64,000 bases of DNA from Janthinobacterium sp051380875 (GTDB lineage: Bacteria; Pseudomonadota; Gammaproteobacteria; Burkholderiales; Burkholderiaceae_D), in NCBI RefSeq assembly GCF_051380875.1, contig NZ_JBNYXW010000006.1, forward strand, positions 1 to 64,000, given 5' to 3'. A program made the translations under genes and the position numbers. Under the pieces are notes generated by a model. It saw only the letters and a list, made by a program, of their open reading frames with translations, did no database searches and was not told the DNA's origin. Positions 42,682 to 52,281 of the stretch are shown in pieces; position 1 is the first letter of the stretch; each line of letters starts with the position of its first letter.

Positions 42682-43278
42682 TTATTTTCCATTGCGTTTT
42701 TCGATGGTCTGTTTCAGCCACTCGGAAAAGTTGGCGGCGGCCGGGGCGTTTTGCGCCGTGGCCAGTTGCGGCAAGTCGCCTTCCTGGCGCGGCAGCGTTG
42801 CCAGCGCATTGATGCGCCCGGGCGAGGCGCCCACGACGATCCACTGGTCGGCCACTTCGATCAGCACGATGCGCTCGCGCCCGCCCAGGTTGAGCGAGCT
42901 GACGACACGCATCTTGCTGTTGCCGCCCATGGCTTTCGGGCCATAGCGCTTCATGAACCAGGCCAGGCCGATCAGCAAGGCCAGCACGAACACCAGCGCG
43001 AAGATGGTTTGCAGCAAGCTGCCGGCGGACGCCGTCGGCGCCATCGCCATCGGTGCGGCCGGTGGCAGGACGGGCAGGGTGGTGGCGGGAGCCGGTGCAG
43101 CTGCAGGTGCAGCAACTGCTGCGGGTTTCTCAGCTGTAATAGTTGCCGCATCGGCAGGCGCGCTGGCAGCAACGGCGGCGCTGGCCGCCGGCGTTTCTGC
43201 TGGCGCGGGCGCCGCCTGGGCAATGCAGCATGCTGCCGCCAGGGACAGCATGGTGGAAATCAACAGGCCAGGCTTCAT
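42682..43278 (-). CDS. fliO: Flagellar export protein FliO
   Basis: This is a membrane protein of 198 residues that helps assemble the FliP ring. It has an N-terminal signal-like helix (to about residue 23), a long Ala/Pro-rich periplasmic stretch, a transmembrane helix (SLLQTIFALVFVLALLIGLAWFM) and a cytosolic domain with SSLNLGGRERIVLIEVADQWIVVG. The Ala/Pro section is longer than in enteric FliO. It overlaps fliN by four bases. Confidence 0.92.
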   Translation of the reverse strand: MKPGLLISTMLSLAAACCIAQAAPAPAETPAASAAVAASAPADAATITAEKPAAVAAPAAAPAPATTLPVLPPAAPMAMAPTASAGSLLQTIFALVFVLALLIGLAWFMKRYGPKAMGGNSKMRVVSSLNLGGRERIVLIEVADQWIVVGASPGRINALATLPRQEGDLPQLATAQNAPAAANFSEWLKQTIEKRNGK

Positions 43279-43709
43279 TTATTCAATTTTCGGATGCGTT
43301 CGGAAGGCGTGATGATGTCGGTCAGGCGGATGCCGAACTTGTCGTTCACCACCACCACTTCGCCCTGGGCGATCAGGCAGCCGTTGACCAGCACGTCCAT
43401 CGGCTCGCCGGCCAGGCCATCGAGTTCGACCACGGAACCTTGCGCCAGTTGCAGCAAGTTCTTGATGGCGATCTTGGTGCGGCCCAGTTCGACCGTCAGC
43501 TGCACCGGGATATCGAGGATGAAATCGATATCGTTGTGCGTTTCCGACTTCGATGCATGCTTGGAAAAGTCCTTGAACACGGCGGCACTGGCCGCGCTGG
43601 CCGTATTGGCGGCCTGGTTCTGCAGCGCTTCGGCTTCCGCCTTGGCCTGCTCGGCAATAGCCGCGCCCCAATCGTCTTCCGCGCTTTGATCGTCTTGGTT
43701 GTCAGACAT
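43275..43709 (-). CDS. fliN: Flagellar motor switch protein FliN
   Basis: This is a C-ring subunit of 144 residues with a variable Ala-rich N-terminal part and the SpoA/FliN domain (about 64-144): ILDIPVQLTVELGRTKIAIKNLLQLAQGSVVELDGLAGEPMDVLVNG region and the end EVVVVNDKFGIRLTDII. It works with FliM and FliG in torque switching and in docking FliH. It lies 53 bases after fliM. Confidence 0.96.
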   Translation of the reverse strand: MSDNQDDQSAEDDWGAAIAEQAKAEAEALQNQAANTASAASAAVFKDFSKHASKSETHNDIDFILDIPVQLTVELGRTKIAIKNLLQLAQGSVVELDGLAGEPMDVLVNGCLIAQGEVVVVNDKFGIRLTDIITPSERIRKLNK

Positions 43710-43762
43710 GTCATTCTCCTGTTATACGGCACAGGCCGCAGCGCGGCCCGCATAGTGATTAT

Positions 43763-44749
43763 TTAATGATTATTCAGATTGTCGGTATTGGCCAGCAGCT
43801 TCTCGACCTTCAGCGCATATTGTCCGTTCAACACGCCGTAAGTGCAATCCATCACCGGCACGCCATCGACGGTGGCGGCGATCAGTTCGGGGATGTTGAG
43901 CGGAATGATGTCGCCCACTTTCATGTTCAGGATTTCATCGAACGACACGCGCGCCGTGCCCAGCGAGGCCACCAGCTCGACTTCGGCAATCTGGATCTGC
44001 TGCGTCATCAGGCGGATCCAGCGCTTGTCCACTTCCAGCGCCTCGCCCTGCAGGCTGGAGGTCAGCGAATCGCGGATCGGTTCGATCATCGAATACGGCA
44101 TGCAAAAGTGAATTTGTCCGGAAACGGAGCCCAGTTCCACCGTAAACGTGGACGCTACCACCACCTCGTTCGGTGTGGCGATGTTGGCGAACTGCGTGTT
44201 CATTTCCGAACGGATATATTCGAACTCGACGGGGAAAACCGGCTCCCACGACTTGGTGTAGGCTTCGAAGACGATATCGAGGATGCGCAGGATGATGCGC
44301 TGCTCGGTCTGCGTAAAGTCGCGCCCTTCGACGCGCGTATGGAAACGCCCGTCGCCGCCGAATAAATTATCTACCAGCAAGAACACGAGGCCCGGGTCGA
44401 AGACCATCAGGGCCGTGCCGCGCAGCGGCTTCATGTGCACCAGGTTCAGATTGGTCGGCACCACCAGGTTGCGGATGAATTCGCTGTATTTGGAGACGCG
44501 CACGGAACCGACCGACACTTCGGCGCTGCGGCGCAGGAAGTTGAACAGGCCCACGCGCAGCAGGCGGGCGAAGCGTTCGTTGATAATTTCCAACGTCGGC
44601 ATCCGGCCGCGCACGATGCGCTCCTGGGTCGCCAGGTTGTAGGTGCGGACTCCCGTGACGTCTTCCGGCGCCTGCGCGTCGTCCTGGTCTCCGTTGACGC
44701 CCTTCAGAAGGGCATCGACTTCTTCCTGGGAGAGGAAATTATCGGCCAT
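43763..44749 (-). CDS. fliM: Flagellar motor switch protein FliM
   Basis: This is the middle C-ring subunit of 328 residues. The N-terminal CheY-binding segment is FLSQEEVDALLKGV (residues 4-17), followed by the CheC-like middle domain (NERFARLLRVGLFNFLRRSAEV, LVFLLVDNLFGGDGRF) and the C-terminal SpoA domain. The intact CheY-binding peptide implies chemotactic switching, though no che genes lie in this window. It is the second gene of fliLMNOPQR. Confidence 0.97.
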   Translation of the reverse strand: MADNFLSQEEVDALLKGVNGDQDDAQAPEDVTGVRTYNLATQERIVRGRMPTLEIINERFARLLRVGLFNFLRRSAEVSVGSVRVSKYSEFIRNLVVPTNLNLVHMKPLRGTALMVFDPGLVFLLVDNLFGGDGRFHTRVEGRDFTQTEQRIILRILDIVFEAYTKSWEPVFPVEFEYIRSEMNTQFANIATPNEVVVASTFTVELGSVSGQIHFCMPYSMIEPIRDSLTSSLQGEALEVDKRWIRLMTQQIQIAEVELVASLGTARVSFDEILNMKVGDIIPLNIPELIAATVDGVPVMDCTYGVLNGQYALKVEKLLANTDNLNNH

Positions 44750-44755
44750 GGCTGC

Positions 44756-45265
44756 TTATTGAATGATGAATGCGGTAAATAATACGTCCGTCACGTCCTG
44801 CTCCGGCCCCTTGTCCTCGAACGGCTGGTTCACCTGGCCGATGATTTCCGCCGCCAGTTGCTGCTTGCCTTCCACGGTATTGAGTTCCGAGGCTTTCTTG
44901 CCCGACAGTAGCAACAGCAAACGGCTGCGCACCTTCGGCATGTTGAGCTTGATCAAATCCATTTCTTCCGGACTGCTCGCTTGCAAGGTGAACGCAATTT
45001 GCAGATATTGTTCGCCATTTTCCGGCTGCAAGTTGACGGTGAATGCATCGATGGGCACGAACACGGGTGGCCCCGCCTTCGAAACCTGTTTTTTCTTGCC
45101 CGGCGACGACTCGGCCTTGTCGGCCTTGCCATGCAGGAAATACCAGGCCGCACCGCCACCCACGCAGCCGGCGATCAGCACCGAGGCCAGCACTATGATC
45201 AGAAGCTTCTTTTTTGATGCGCGGGCCGGTGCCAGGGCCGCATCTGCTTTCGGATCTGCTTTCAT
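44756..45265 (-). CDS. fliL: Flagellar basal body-associated protein FliL
   Basis: This is a single-pass membrane protein of 169 residues that surrounds and stabilises the stators. A Lys-rich cytosolic N-terminus precedes the helix LLIIVLASVLIAGCVGGGAAWYFL, and the periplasmic FliL domain contains PVFVPIDAFTVNLQPENGEQYLQIAFTLQ and the C-terminal PFEDKGPEQDVTDVLFTAFIIQ. ATG at 45265 was chosen; a TTG at 45283 in the same frame is possible. It is the first gene of its operon. Confidence 0.92.
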   Translation of the reverse strand: MKADPKADAALAPARASKKKLLIIVLASVLIAGCVGGGAAWYFLHGKADKAESSPGKKKQVSKAGPPVFVPIDAFTVNLQPENGEQYLQIAFTLQASSPEEMDLIKLNMPKVRSRLLLLLSGKKASELNTVEGKQQLAAEIIGQVNQPFEDKGPEQDVTDVLFTAFIIQ

Positions 45266-45451
45266 TTTTGGATTTGCTTTCAATGGTACTCGAGTGCATG
45301 GAAGTGGATCACGACGCCATTATGTCATTATCGGCAAATTCTGCGCAGAAGGATGCGGCGAAAAGAGGGCGGAAGCGCCCTCAGCTCGATGTTTCTGCAC
45401 GAAAAATTCCAGCGCAAGCCATTGCCGTGGCCTGCGGGCGACGAATTGACA
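45266..45451 (-). other. fliK-fliL intergenic region
   Basis: This 186-base gap ends the fliFGHIJK unit (terminator at 45361-45382) and should contain the fliL operon promoter. A GCCGATAA sequence identical to the FliA -10 consensus occurs on the minus strand at 45335-45328, but the -35 position 11 bases away (ATCCTTCT) does not match, so a FliA promoter is not supported. Confidence 0.45.
45361..45382 (-). terminator. Intrinsic terminator after fliK
   Basis: The arms GAGGGCG (45365-45371) and CGCCCTC (45376-45382) surround a four-base loop, and on the minus strand the stem runs into TTTT. It separates the fliFGHIJK unit from fliLMNOPQR. Confidence 0.8.
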
Positions 45452-46636
45452 CTAGGCAAAGGTATCCACGGCGCCTAGCGTTGGCCGGCTGCGTCCACCG
45501 GTGGCCGGCGCGATGGCGATCTCGCCACCGGACACGCCGCCGTGCTGGCCGCCGCCTCGGCGTTCGCCCGCTGCTGCGCGCTCGCCATTGTTCTGCTGTT
45601 CCGGCGTGCCGGCCGAGACGGTGGCGTTGCCGAAGGCGATGCCCGCTTCGCTCATCATCTCGCGCAGGCGCGGCATGGCCGCTTCCAGCGCCTGGCGCAC
45701 TTCCGGCTGGGCCGACATGAAGGCGGCGTCGGCCTGGTCATTGGTCACCGTCAACACTACTTGCAAGGGCCCCAGGTCGGGCGGATTCAGGGTCAGGGTG
45801 GCGCTCTGGTCGCCGCCGGCTGCCATCCACACGACTTTCTGCCCCAGCTGCTGGTCCCAGGCGGGCGTGCCGACGCGGCCCGCCAGCTTGTCTGCCGGCA
45901 TGGCAGCGGCGGCTGCCGCCTGCTGCAGCGCGCCGGGCTGTAACTGGGCCGCCAGGCGGCTCAGGTCGGCAGGTGCGTCTTTCAGCAGCGGCTCGGCCAC
46001 GGCGCTGCCGGTTTTGACGGTTGCCGCCAGTGTGGTATCGATGGCCAGCTTGCCAGCTGGCGTTGCCGCCGCCTTGCCCTGGGCGTGGCCCAGGCTGGCG
46101 GCAAAGTCGCCGTCCTCGGCTTGCGCTGCAGTGGCAACCTTGCCGCCTGCCAGCAATTGTGTCGCTGCCAGGCTTTTGGCGTCGGCCTTGATGCCGCTGC
46201 GCGCAGCCAGTCCTTGCGCGGCCTTGCCGGCTGCCGATGGTGGCTGCATGGCCAGGTGGATGTTGCTCACCAGGGCCAGCATCTCGGCGGCAGGATCGGC
46301 TGGCGGCTGCGCCGTCGCCGCCTCTGGCGTGTCGTCTTCTGCCGGGGCGCTGTCCTTGGCGGCGGCTTCGCTGGCGGACGCGGCCTGCTTGTCTTGCGTG
46401 GCGGCGGGTTCGGCGGGTTTTGCTTCGCTGCCTGGCGCCTTGGCCGCTGCCGGGCGGGTAGCCGGGGCTTGCGCCTGCGCACTGTTGCGGCTGGCCTGGC
46501 GCTGCTCGATCTGGCGGTTCAGGGTGCGCTGGAAGTCGCCATCGGCACCGTTGCCGGTGGGCAGGGCACGGTTGGCGGGGCCAGGCGTGGCGTTCGGCGA
46601 GGTAATCTGGGAAATCGGGTTTTGCAAGGTGGGCAT
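45452..46636 (-). CDS. fliK: Flagellar hook-length control protein FliK
   Basis: This is the molecular ruler and export switch trigger, 394 residues. The N-terminal two thirds are Ala/Gln/Pro-rich and low-complexity. The C-terminal Flg_hook domain (about 285-370) contains ATLTLNPPDLGPLQVVLTVTNDQADAAF and VRQALEAAMPRLREMMSEAGI, the parts that contact FlhB. It is the last gene of fliFGHIJK, followed by a terminator. A second FliK-like protein is encoded at 53,736. Confidence 0.92.
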   Translation of the reverse strand: MPTLQNPISQITSPNATPGPANRALPTGNGADGDFQRTLNRQIEQRQASRNSAQAQAPATRPAAAKAPGSEAKPAEPAATQDKQAASASEAAAKDSAPAEDDTPEAATAQPPADPAAEMLALVSNIHLAMQPPSAAGKAAQGLAARSGIKADAKSLAATQLLAGGKVATAAQAEDGDFAASLGHAQGKAAATPAGKLAIDTTLAATVKTGSAVAEPLLKDAPADLSRLAAQLQPGALQQAAAAAAMPADKLAGRVGTPAWDQQLGQKVVWMAAGGDQSATLTLNPPDLGPLQVVLTVTNDQADAAFMSAQPEVRQALEAAMPRLREMMSEAGIAFGNATVSAGTPEQQNNGERAAAGERRGGGQHGGVSGGEIAIAPATGGRSRPTLGAVDTFA

Positions 46637-46653
46637 GGTGCTCTCAATATTGC

Positions 46654-47094
46654 TTAGCGTTTGTAATAGGCTTGTCGAGCCGCGTGCTCATCCATTGCCT
46701 TCTGGTCGCGTTTGTTTTCCAGCTTGAGTGCCTGTTCCTGCGCACGCTTTTCCAGGGTGGTGTACGACATGCGCTTGCGTTCGGCCCCCTGCCAGTGCGT
46801 TTTTTCATTGTCGCTGCGCGCCTGCGCATGGTGGACCACTTGCTGCTGGCCCAGGATGGCGCTGTCGAGCTTGACCATGAAGGCCTGGAAGTTGCGGTAG
46901 GCCATCGGCGTGATGCCGCTGCTCATGCTCGTCTCGAAGCGCCTGGCATAGTCGTCGCGGTAGCCGGCCAGCATGTCGAGCTTTTGCCGGCAGTCGTCGA
47001 GCGCTTTCAGGGCCGCGCCCAGGCGTTTGGCAGCGTCATCCGTGTCGCGCTGGGCAAGGTCGATCAGGGTGGCAAGTTGGGAGGGAGAGGCCAT
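46654..47094 (-). CDS. fliJ: Flagellar export protein FliJ
   Basis: This is a coiled-coil component of the export ATPase complex, 146 residues. It is almost entirely helical and rich in Ala, Gln, Arg and Lys (LIDLAQRDTDDAAKRLGAALKALDDCRQKLDML...). FliJ inserts into the FliI ring and couples it to FlhA. It lies directly between fliI and fliK, the normal order. Sequence conservation in FliJ is low, so the call leans on position and coiled-coil pattern. Confidence 0.92.
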   Translation of the reverse strand: MASPSQLATLIDLAQRDTDDAAKRLGAALKALDDCRQKLDMLAGYRDDYARRFETSMSSGITPMAYRNFQAFMVKLDSAILGQQQVVHHAQARSDNEKTHWQGAERKRMSYTTLEKRAQEQALKLENKRDQKAMDEHAARQAYYKR

Positions 47095-47126
47095 GACTGA
47101 TTATATTCCCCGCGTGCAAGCCTTCA

Positions 47127-48539
47127 TCAGTCGAATAGAGCGCTAAGTTGCCCCAAGCTCTCGTCCATGCCGACCCGTTCGCTAATTTGCTGTTGCAAAA
47201 ACGCCTCAATCTTTTCATGCAGGGCGATGGCCTGGTCCAGCACGGGGTCAGTGCCCGCGCTGTAGGCGCCCACGCTGATCAGGTCGCGGCTGCGCTCATA
47301 GCGCGAATACAGCTGTTTCAGCTTGCGTGCCTGTTGCTGGTGCTCGGGCGAGGTGATGGAGTGGGCAGCGCGCGAAATTGATTGCTCGATGTCGATGGCC
47401 GGGTAGTGGCCCGCTTCGGCCAGGCGACGGTTCAGCACGATATGGCCGTCGAGGATGGCGCGCGCCGAGTCGGCGATCGGGTCCTGCTGGTCGTCGCCCT
47501 CCGTCAGCACGGTATAAAAGGCCGTGATCGAGCCGCCGCCTTCCTCGCCATTGCCGGCCCGCTCCACCAGCACGGGCAGCTTGGCAAACACGGACGGCGG
47601 ATAGCCCTTGGTGGCGGGCGGCTCGCCGATGGCCAGGGCGATTTCGCGCTGCGCCATGGCGTAGCGGGTCAGCGAATCCATGATCAGCAGCACGTTTTGC
47701 CCCTGGTCGCGGAAATACTCGGCAATCGCCGTCGCATACGCGGCCCCTTGCAGGCGCATCAGCGGCGGCGTGTCGGCCGGCGCGGCCACGACCACGGAGC
47801 GGGCCAGGCCTTCGGCGCCGAGGATCTGCTCGATGAATTCCTTGACTTCGCGGCCCCGTTCGCCGATCAGGCCGACGACGATCACGTCCGCCTCCGTATA
47901 GCGGGCCATCATGCCCAGCAGCACGCTTTTGCCCACGCCGGAACCGGCAAACAGGCCCATGCGCTGGCCACGGCCCACGGTCAGCATGGCATTGATCGAG
48001 CGCACGCCCACGTCGAGGGTGTCGACGATGGGTGCGCGGCCCAGCGGATTAGCGGGGCGTACATTGATGGGGGCGCTGTCTGTCGTGAGCAGCGGCCCCA
48101 GCTGGTCGAGCGGACGGCCCGCGCCATCGAGCACGCGGCCCAGCAGTTGCGGCCCGACGGGCAGGTGGCGCGCGCGGTCGCTGGGGCGGCGGCGCGGGTG
48201 CGCCACGCTGCCTGGGCGGGGAATGGCCGGTTCGACGGAAAATACACGCGTGCCGGGCACGATGCCCTCGACGTCGCTTTGCGGCATCAGGAACAAACGG
48301 TCGCCGTCAAAGCCCACTACTTCCGCCTCGACCCGGCCGCCATTGGGCAGCGGCACGGTGCAGGCGGCGCCCACGGCCAGGCGCAAGCCCACCGCTTCCA
48401 TCACCAGGCCGGCCACGCGCGTGACCCGGCCCGACACTTGCATCGGTTCCACGAAGCCAACCACGGCCGTACAGTCGTTCAGGTAGGCGCGCCAGCGTGC
48501 CGCGTGGGCATTGGCCGGCTTGGGAATATTTTCGCTCAC
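47127..48539 (-). CDS. fliI: Flagellum-specific ATPase FliI
   Basis: This is the type III export ATPase of 470 residues, related to F1 beta. The Walker A motif is GSGVGKS (199-205), with GERGREVKEFIE and the Walker B strand VLLIMDSLTRYAMAQREIALAIGEPPATKGYPPSVF. The start is a GTG at 48539 that overlaps the fliH stop (GTGA); the upstream frame is unsupported. A short Arg-rich stretch near residues 115-125 (HPRRRPSDRAR) extends the linker after the N-terminal barrel. Confidence 0.95.
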   Translation of the reverse strand: MSENIPKPANAHAARWRAYLNDCTAVVGFVEPMQVSGRVTRVAGLVMEAVGLRLAVGAACTVPLPNGGRVEAEVVGFDGDRLFLMPQSDVEGIVPGTRVFSVEPAIPRPGSVAHPRRRPSDRARHLPVGPQLLGRVLDGAGRPLDQLGPLLTTDSAPINVRPANPLGRAPIVDTLDVGVRSINAMLTVGRGQRMGLFAGSGVGKSVLLGMMARYTEADVIVVGLIGERGREVKEFIEQILGAEGLARSVVVAAPADTPPLMRLQGAAYATAIAEYFRDQGQNVLLIMDSLTRYAMAQREIALAIGEPPATKGYPPSVFAKLPVLVERAGNGEEGGGSITAFYTVLTEGDDQQDPIADSARAILDGHIVLNRRLAEAGHYPAIDIEQSISRAAHSITSPEHQQQARKLKQLYSRYERSRDLISVGAYSAGTDPVLDQAIALHEKIEAFLQQQISERVGMDESLGQLSALFD

Positions 48540-49297
48540 GGCGCCAGCCAGTCCAGGTCCTTGCCCAGCGCATGCGTCAGGCGGTTCCAGCGGGTGGAAG
48601 TCTGTGCATCGATCTGGTTGCTGGCCGTGTCGATCTTGCAACCGCCACGTTCCACGCTGGGGTCTTCGATGATACGCCAGCCGCCCTTGTCGAGTTCGTC
48701 GCCGATGCCATCGCGTACCACTTGCGCGTCTTCCGGGTTGAGCATCAGCAAGGCAGGTTGTTGTAATACGGGCAAATATTCGATGGCGACCCTTACCACC
48801 GGCAGCATCAGCTCGGGACGCACGGGCAAGGCCGTCTTGAGCATGCCCTTGGCCAGCTGCAAGGCCAGTTCCATCACTTCGTTGGCGATCAGTTCGTCGG
48901 CCCCCGCCACGGCGGTGCCGAAGTCGACGGCAATGGTTTGCAGATGCGCCAGTTCCACGGCGGATGCCGCTTTGCCTTCGGCATAGGATTCTACATGCCC
49001 GTCGGCATGCCCGGCCGCGTGGCCTTCGGCATAGCCGGCGGCGCGGCCCTCCTCAAAAGCAGTCGCGCGCGCTTCCTCGCGGATGGCGTCGAGTTCTTCC
49101 TGGGTTGGGTAGTCGAGCGGTGGCGCCAGCTCTTCCCCGGTCAATTCGGCGTACGGGTCGAAGGTACTCGACTCGGGCTCGGGCTCCGGTTCGAGCAGCT
49201 TGCGCGCCGCCACTACGCTGGGACGCTCGTCGCCAAACGAGGTCATTTCCCAGCGCTGGTAGGCGGTTTGTTGCTCTTTGGGAATTAAATTAGACAA
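48536..49297 (-). CDS. fliH: Flagellar assembly protein FliH
   Basis: This is a regulator and tether of FliI, 253 residues. It has a Glu/Pro-rich N-terminal region (residues 40-70), then a helical part with small-residue repeats (AAGYAEGHAAGHADGHVESYAEG), the GxxxG-like heptads typical of FliH. The C-terminal domain has LQLAKGMLKTAL and WRIIEDPSVERGGCKIDTASNQIDAQTSTRW. It overlaps fliG by eight bases and fliI by four. Confidence 0.94.
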   Translation of the reverse strand: MSNLIPKEQQTAYQRWEMTSFGDERPSVVAARKLLEPEPEPESSTFDPYAELTGEELAPPLDYPTQEELDAIREEARATAFEEGRAAGYAEGHAAGHADGHVESYAEGKAASAVELAHLQTIAVDFGTAVAGADELIANEVMELALQLAKGMLKTALPVRPELMLPVVRVAIEYLPVLQQPALLMLNPEDAQVVRDGIGDELDKGGWRIIEDPSVERGGCKIDTASNQIDAQTSTRWNRLTHALGKDLDWLAP

Positions 49298-50288
49298 ACG
49301 AATCCTCGCCTTTTCCGCCTAATACTATCTGCCCTTCGTCCGCCAGGCGGCGCACGATTTGCAGGATCTGCTTTTGCTGCGATTCCACTTCCGACAGGCG
49401 CACGGGGCCTTTCGATTCCAGGTCTTCGCGCATCATCTCGCCGGCGCGCTGCGACATGTTCTTGAAGATCTTGTCGCGCAGCTCTTGCGATGCGCCTTTC
49501 AGGGCGATGATCAGCATTTCCGACTGCACTTCGCGCAGCAGCAATTGAATGCCGCGGTCGTCGATGTCGATCACGTTGTCGAACACGAACATTTCGTCCA
49601 TGATCTTTTGCGCCATGTCATTGTCGTAGTTCTTGATATTGTCCATGACGGAGCCTTCTTGCTCGCCACTCATGAAGTTGAGGATCTCGGCGGCCGCGCG
49701 CACGCCGCCCAGCGACGATTTCTTGATGTTTTCGTTACCCGACAGCAGTTTTGTCAGCACGTCATTGAGTTCGCGCAAGGCGGCCGGCTGCACCCCGTCC
49801 AGGGTGGCGATGCGCAGCACCACGTCGTTGCGCAGGCGGTCCGTGAAATGGCCGAGGATTTCGCAGGCCTGGTCGCGTTCCAGATGCACGAGGATGGTGG
49901 CGATGATCTGCGGGTGCTCGTTGCGGATCAGCTCGGACACCGATTGCGAATCCATCCACTTCAGCGATTCGATGCCGGACGCGTCCTTGCCGCCCAGGAT
50001 GCGCGACAGCAGCACGGAGGCCTTGTCGTCGCCCAGCGCCTTGGTCAGCACCTGGCGGATGTATTCGTCCGAATCGAGGCCTACCGTGGAGTTGAGCTCC
50101 GTCTGCGAGCGGAAGTCGTCGAGCACTTCGACCACCTGCTCGTGGGCGATGGCTTTCATGGTGGCCATGGCCGCGCCCAGTTTCAGCACCTCGCGCGGAC
50201 CGAGGAATTTCATCACTTCGGCCGCTTCGCTCTCGCCCAGGGCCAGCATCAGGATGGCCGCTTTTTGCAGTCCCGTTGTTTCAGTCAT
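49290..50288 (-). CDS. fliG: Flagellar motor switch protein FliG
   Basis: This is the torque-generating C-ring subunit, 332 residues. All three armadillo-like domains are recognisable: the N-terminal LQKAAILMLALGESEAAEVMKFLGPREV, the middle NEHPQIIATILVHL with the EHPQ motif, and the C-terminal charged helix containing MFVFDNVIDIDDRGIQLLLREV. It overlaps fliF and fliH, consistent with tight operon coupling. Confidence 0.97.
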   Translation of the reverse strand: MTETTGLQKAAILMLALGESEAAEVMKFLGPREVLKLGAAMATMKAIAHEQVVEVLDDFRSQTELNSTVGLDSDEYIRQVLTKALGDDKASVLLSRILGGKDASGIESLKWMDSQSVSELIRNEHPQIIATILVHLERDQACEILGHFTDRLRNDVVLRIATLDGVQPAALRELNDVLTKLLSGNENIKKSSLGGVRAAAEILNFMSGEQEGSVMDNIKNYDNDMAQKIMDEMFVFDNVIDIDDRGIQLLLREVQSEMLIIALKGASQELRDKIFKNMSQRAGEMMREDLESKGPVRLSEVESQQKQILQIVRRLADEGQIVLGGKGEDSFV

Positions 50289-51996
50289 TATTGCCCACCC
50301 ATGCTTTGATTACGTTGGCCACCACGCGCGGATCTTCCTGCGCCAGTTTCCTGGCCATCGCCAGGTTTTCGCGGTAGCCGCGCGCCGTGTCTTCTTCCAG
50401 TTCTTCCAGTTCTTCTTCGCTGAGCAGGATCTCGTTTTCATCCTCCGATTTCACCAGCGCCGGCTCGATGACGGGCGGCGGCGCGCCAAAATCGTCGATC
50501 TTGCGCATCACGGGGCGCAGCATCGGGCGCACGATCTTGATGAAGATATACAGCAGGATCAGCGCCGTGATGAGGAATTTGGCCAGTTCCTTGGCCAGCG
50601 GCAAGTTGGCCGGGTCGCGCCACCATTCCAGCTTGCCTTCTGGCAAGCGGTCGATGCCGTCGAACGGCGAATTGGCCACGCTGAAGCTGTCGCCGCGCTC
50701 CTTGTTGTAGCCCATCGCCTCCTTGACCAGATTGTTGATCTGCGCCATTTCAGGGTCGGAAATCGGCTTCACCGTGACCTTGCCATCCTTGTCGATCAGG
50801 CGCCGGTAGTTGACGACGACGGCAACCGACAGGCGGCGCAGGCCGCCCATGGACTTCTGCTCATAGCGCACCGTCTTGTCGACTTCATAATTGGTCGTCG
50901 ATTCCTTGTTGCCCGGTGGCGCTGGCGTGCCTGCGGGGGCGCCCGGTGCCTCGGCCGTCAATGGCGCCGTGGCCACGCCCGGTGGCTGGTTCGACAGCGC
51001 ACCCGGCACGCCGGAAGGGTTGGCATTGCCGGCGCCCGTCGATTCGCTGGTTTGCTGGCTGCGGATGGTGGACGCTTCCGGCGGCGAGTTCGGCTTGTAG
51101 GTTTCGGCCGCCTGCTCGCTTTGCGAAAAATCAACATCGGCCGTCGCTTCGGCGCGCACATTGCCTTCGCCGACGATGGGCAGCAGAATCGATTCGACCT
51201 GCTTGATCACGCTTTGCTGCAATTGCTGCACGTACTTCAACTGGTTCGGGTCCAGGCTCTTGATGCCGTTAGCGCGGTCCTTGTCTTTTTCCTGGCTCGA
51301 CAGCAGGTTGCCCGACTGGTCCACTACGGTCACATTAACGGGCAACAGTTCCGGCACGCTCGACGCCACCAGGTGCACGATGGCGCTCACTTGCAGTTGA
51401 TCGAGGCCACGGCCAGGATGCAGGTTCAGCAGGACGGAAGCGGTAGGTTTTTGCTGGTCGCGCACGAACACGGACGGTTTTGGCAGGGCCAGGTGGACGC
51501 GCGCCGTGTCGACGGCGGAGACGGACTCGATCGACTTGGCCAGCTCGCCTTCCAGCGCGCGCTGGAAATTGACCTGTTCCAAAAATTGCGACACGCCCAG
51601 CTTCTGGTTTTCCATCAGCTCGAAACCCACGTTGCCGCCTTTCGGTAAGCCTTGCGCGGCCAGTTTCAAACGCGCATCGTGGACTTGCTCGGATGGCACG
51701 AGAATGGCGCCGCCGCCTTCGGAAAACTTGTGCTTGATGCCCAGCTGGTCCAGCGAGGCGGTGATGGCGCCGCCGTCGCGGTCCGTGTAGTTGGAAAACA
51801 GTACCTTGTACTCGGGCGGCTGGTTCCACATGTACAGGGCGAAGCCGATACCGATCAGTGCCGCCAGGCCCAAGGCGCGCAGGAAATTCTTGCCCATCGG
51901 CGTCTTGGCGAAATCCTGCACGGACTCCACGGGCGAACGGGCAGGCGCCGGTTCCGGGGGGATGCGGTTTACATCGATTTCTTCGGCTACAGCCAT
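50281..51996 (-). CDS. fliF: Flagellar MS-ring protein FliF
   Basis: This is the MS-ring subunit of 571 residues that starts basal-body assembly. There are two transmembrane helices, about 43-60 (FLRALGLAALIGIGFALYMW) and about 455-480 (AKELAKFLITALILLYIFIKIV). Between them are ring-building motifs YKVLFSNYTDRDGGAITASLDQLGI and VNFQRALEGELAKSIESV, and a Ser/Pro-rich variable loop around 300-370. The C-terminal tail binds FliG. GGAAGG five bases before ATG 51996 sets the start. It is the first gene of fliFGHIJK and divergent from fliE. Confidence 0.96.
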   Translation of the reverse strand: MAVAEEIDVNRIPPEPAPARSPVESVQDFAKTPMGKNFLRALGLAALIGIGFALYMWNQPPEYKVLFSNYTDRDGGAITASLDQLGIKHKFSEGGGAILVPSEQVHDARLKLAAQGLPKGGNVGFELMENQKLGVSQFLEQVNFQRALEGELAKSIESVSAVDTARVHLALPKPSVFVRDQQKPTASVLLNLHPGRGLDQLQVSAIVHLVASSVPELLPVNVTVVDQSGNLLSSQEKDKDRANGIKSLDPNQLKYVQQLQQSVIKQVESILLPIVGEGNVRAEATADVDFSQSEQAAETYKPNSPPEASTIRSQQTSESTGAGNANPSGVPGALSNQPPGVATAPLTAEAPGAPAGTPAPPGNKESTTNYEVDKTVRYEQKSMGGLRRLSVAVVVNYRRLIDKDGKVTVKPISDPEMAQINNLVKEAMGYNKERGDSFSVANSPFDGIDRLPEGKLEWWRDPANLPLAKELAKFLITALILLYIFIKIVRPMLRPVMRKIDDFGAPPPVIEPALVKSEDENEILLSEEELEELEEDTARGYRENLAMARKLAQEDPRVVANVIKAWVGNND

Positions 51997-52281
51997 GATT
52001 GCCTTCCGGGGCGCGTGTATTGACGTGTGTTGGGTGATGCGTGGGGCCACTTCTTCTGGAGGAGGGGCGATATGCAGAATTATCCGCCACTGTCACGCGC
52101 TTCAATCGCCCAAACAGAAGGCGCTTTTGCCGCTTGCTCGGCCGAGTGGCTGGCCTTTGCGCTGGTATTGTGGAACCCTGGCAACGTGTGACGGAAGTTA
52201 TTGTACCCGTCGTTGCCTTGCGGCCCAGAGTTTTGTTCTCTGGGAGCAACAGGCAAGAATAGACAAGAATCAGGAGGCAAG

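Noticed and set aside
45328..45335. Exact FliA -10 sequence (GCCGATAA, minus strand) upstream of fliL
   Set aside because: The -35 block at the required distance does not match and fliL is normally an earlier-class gene.
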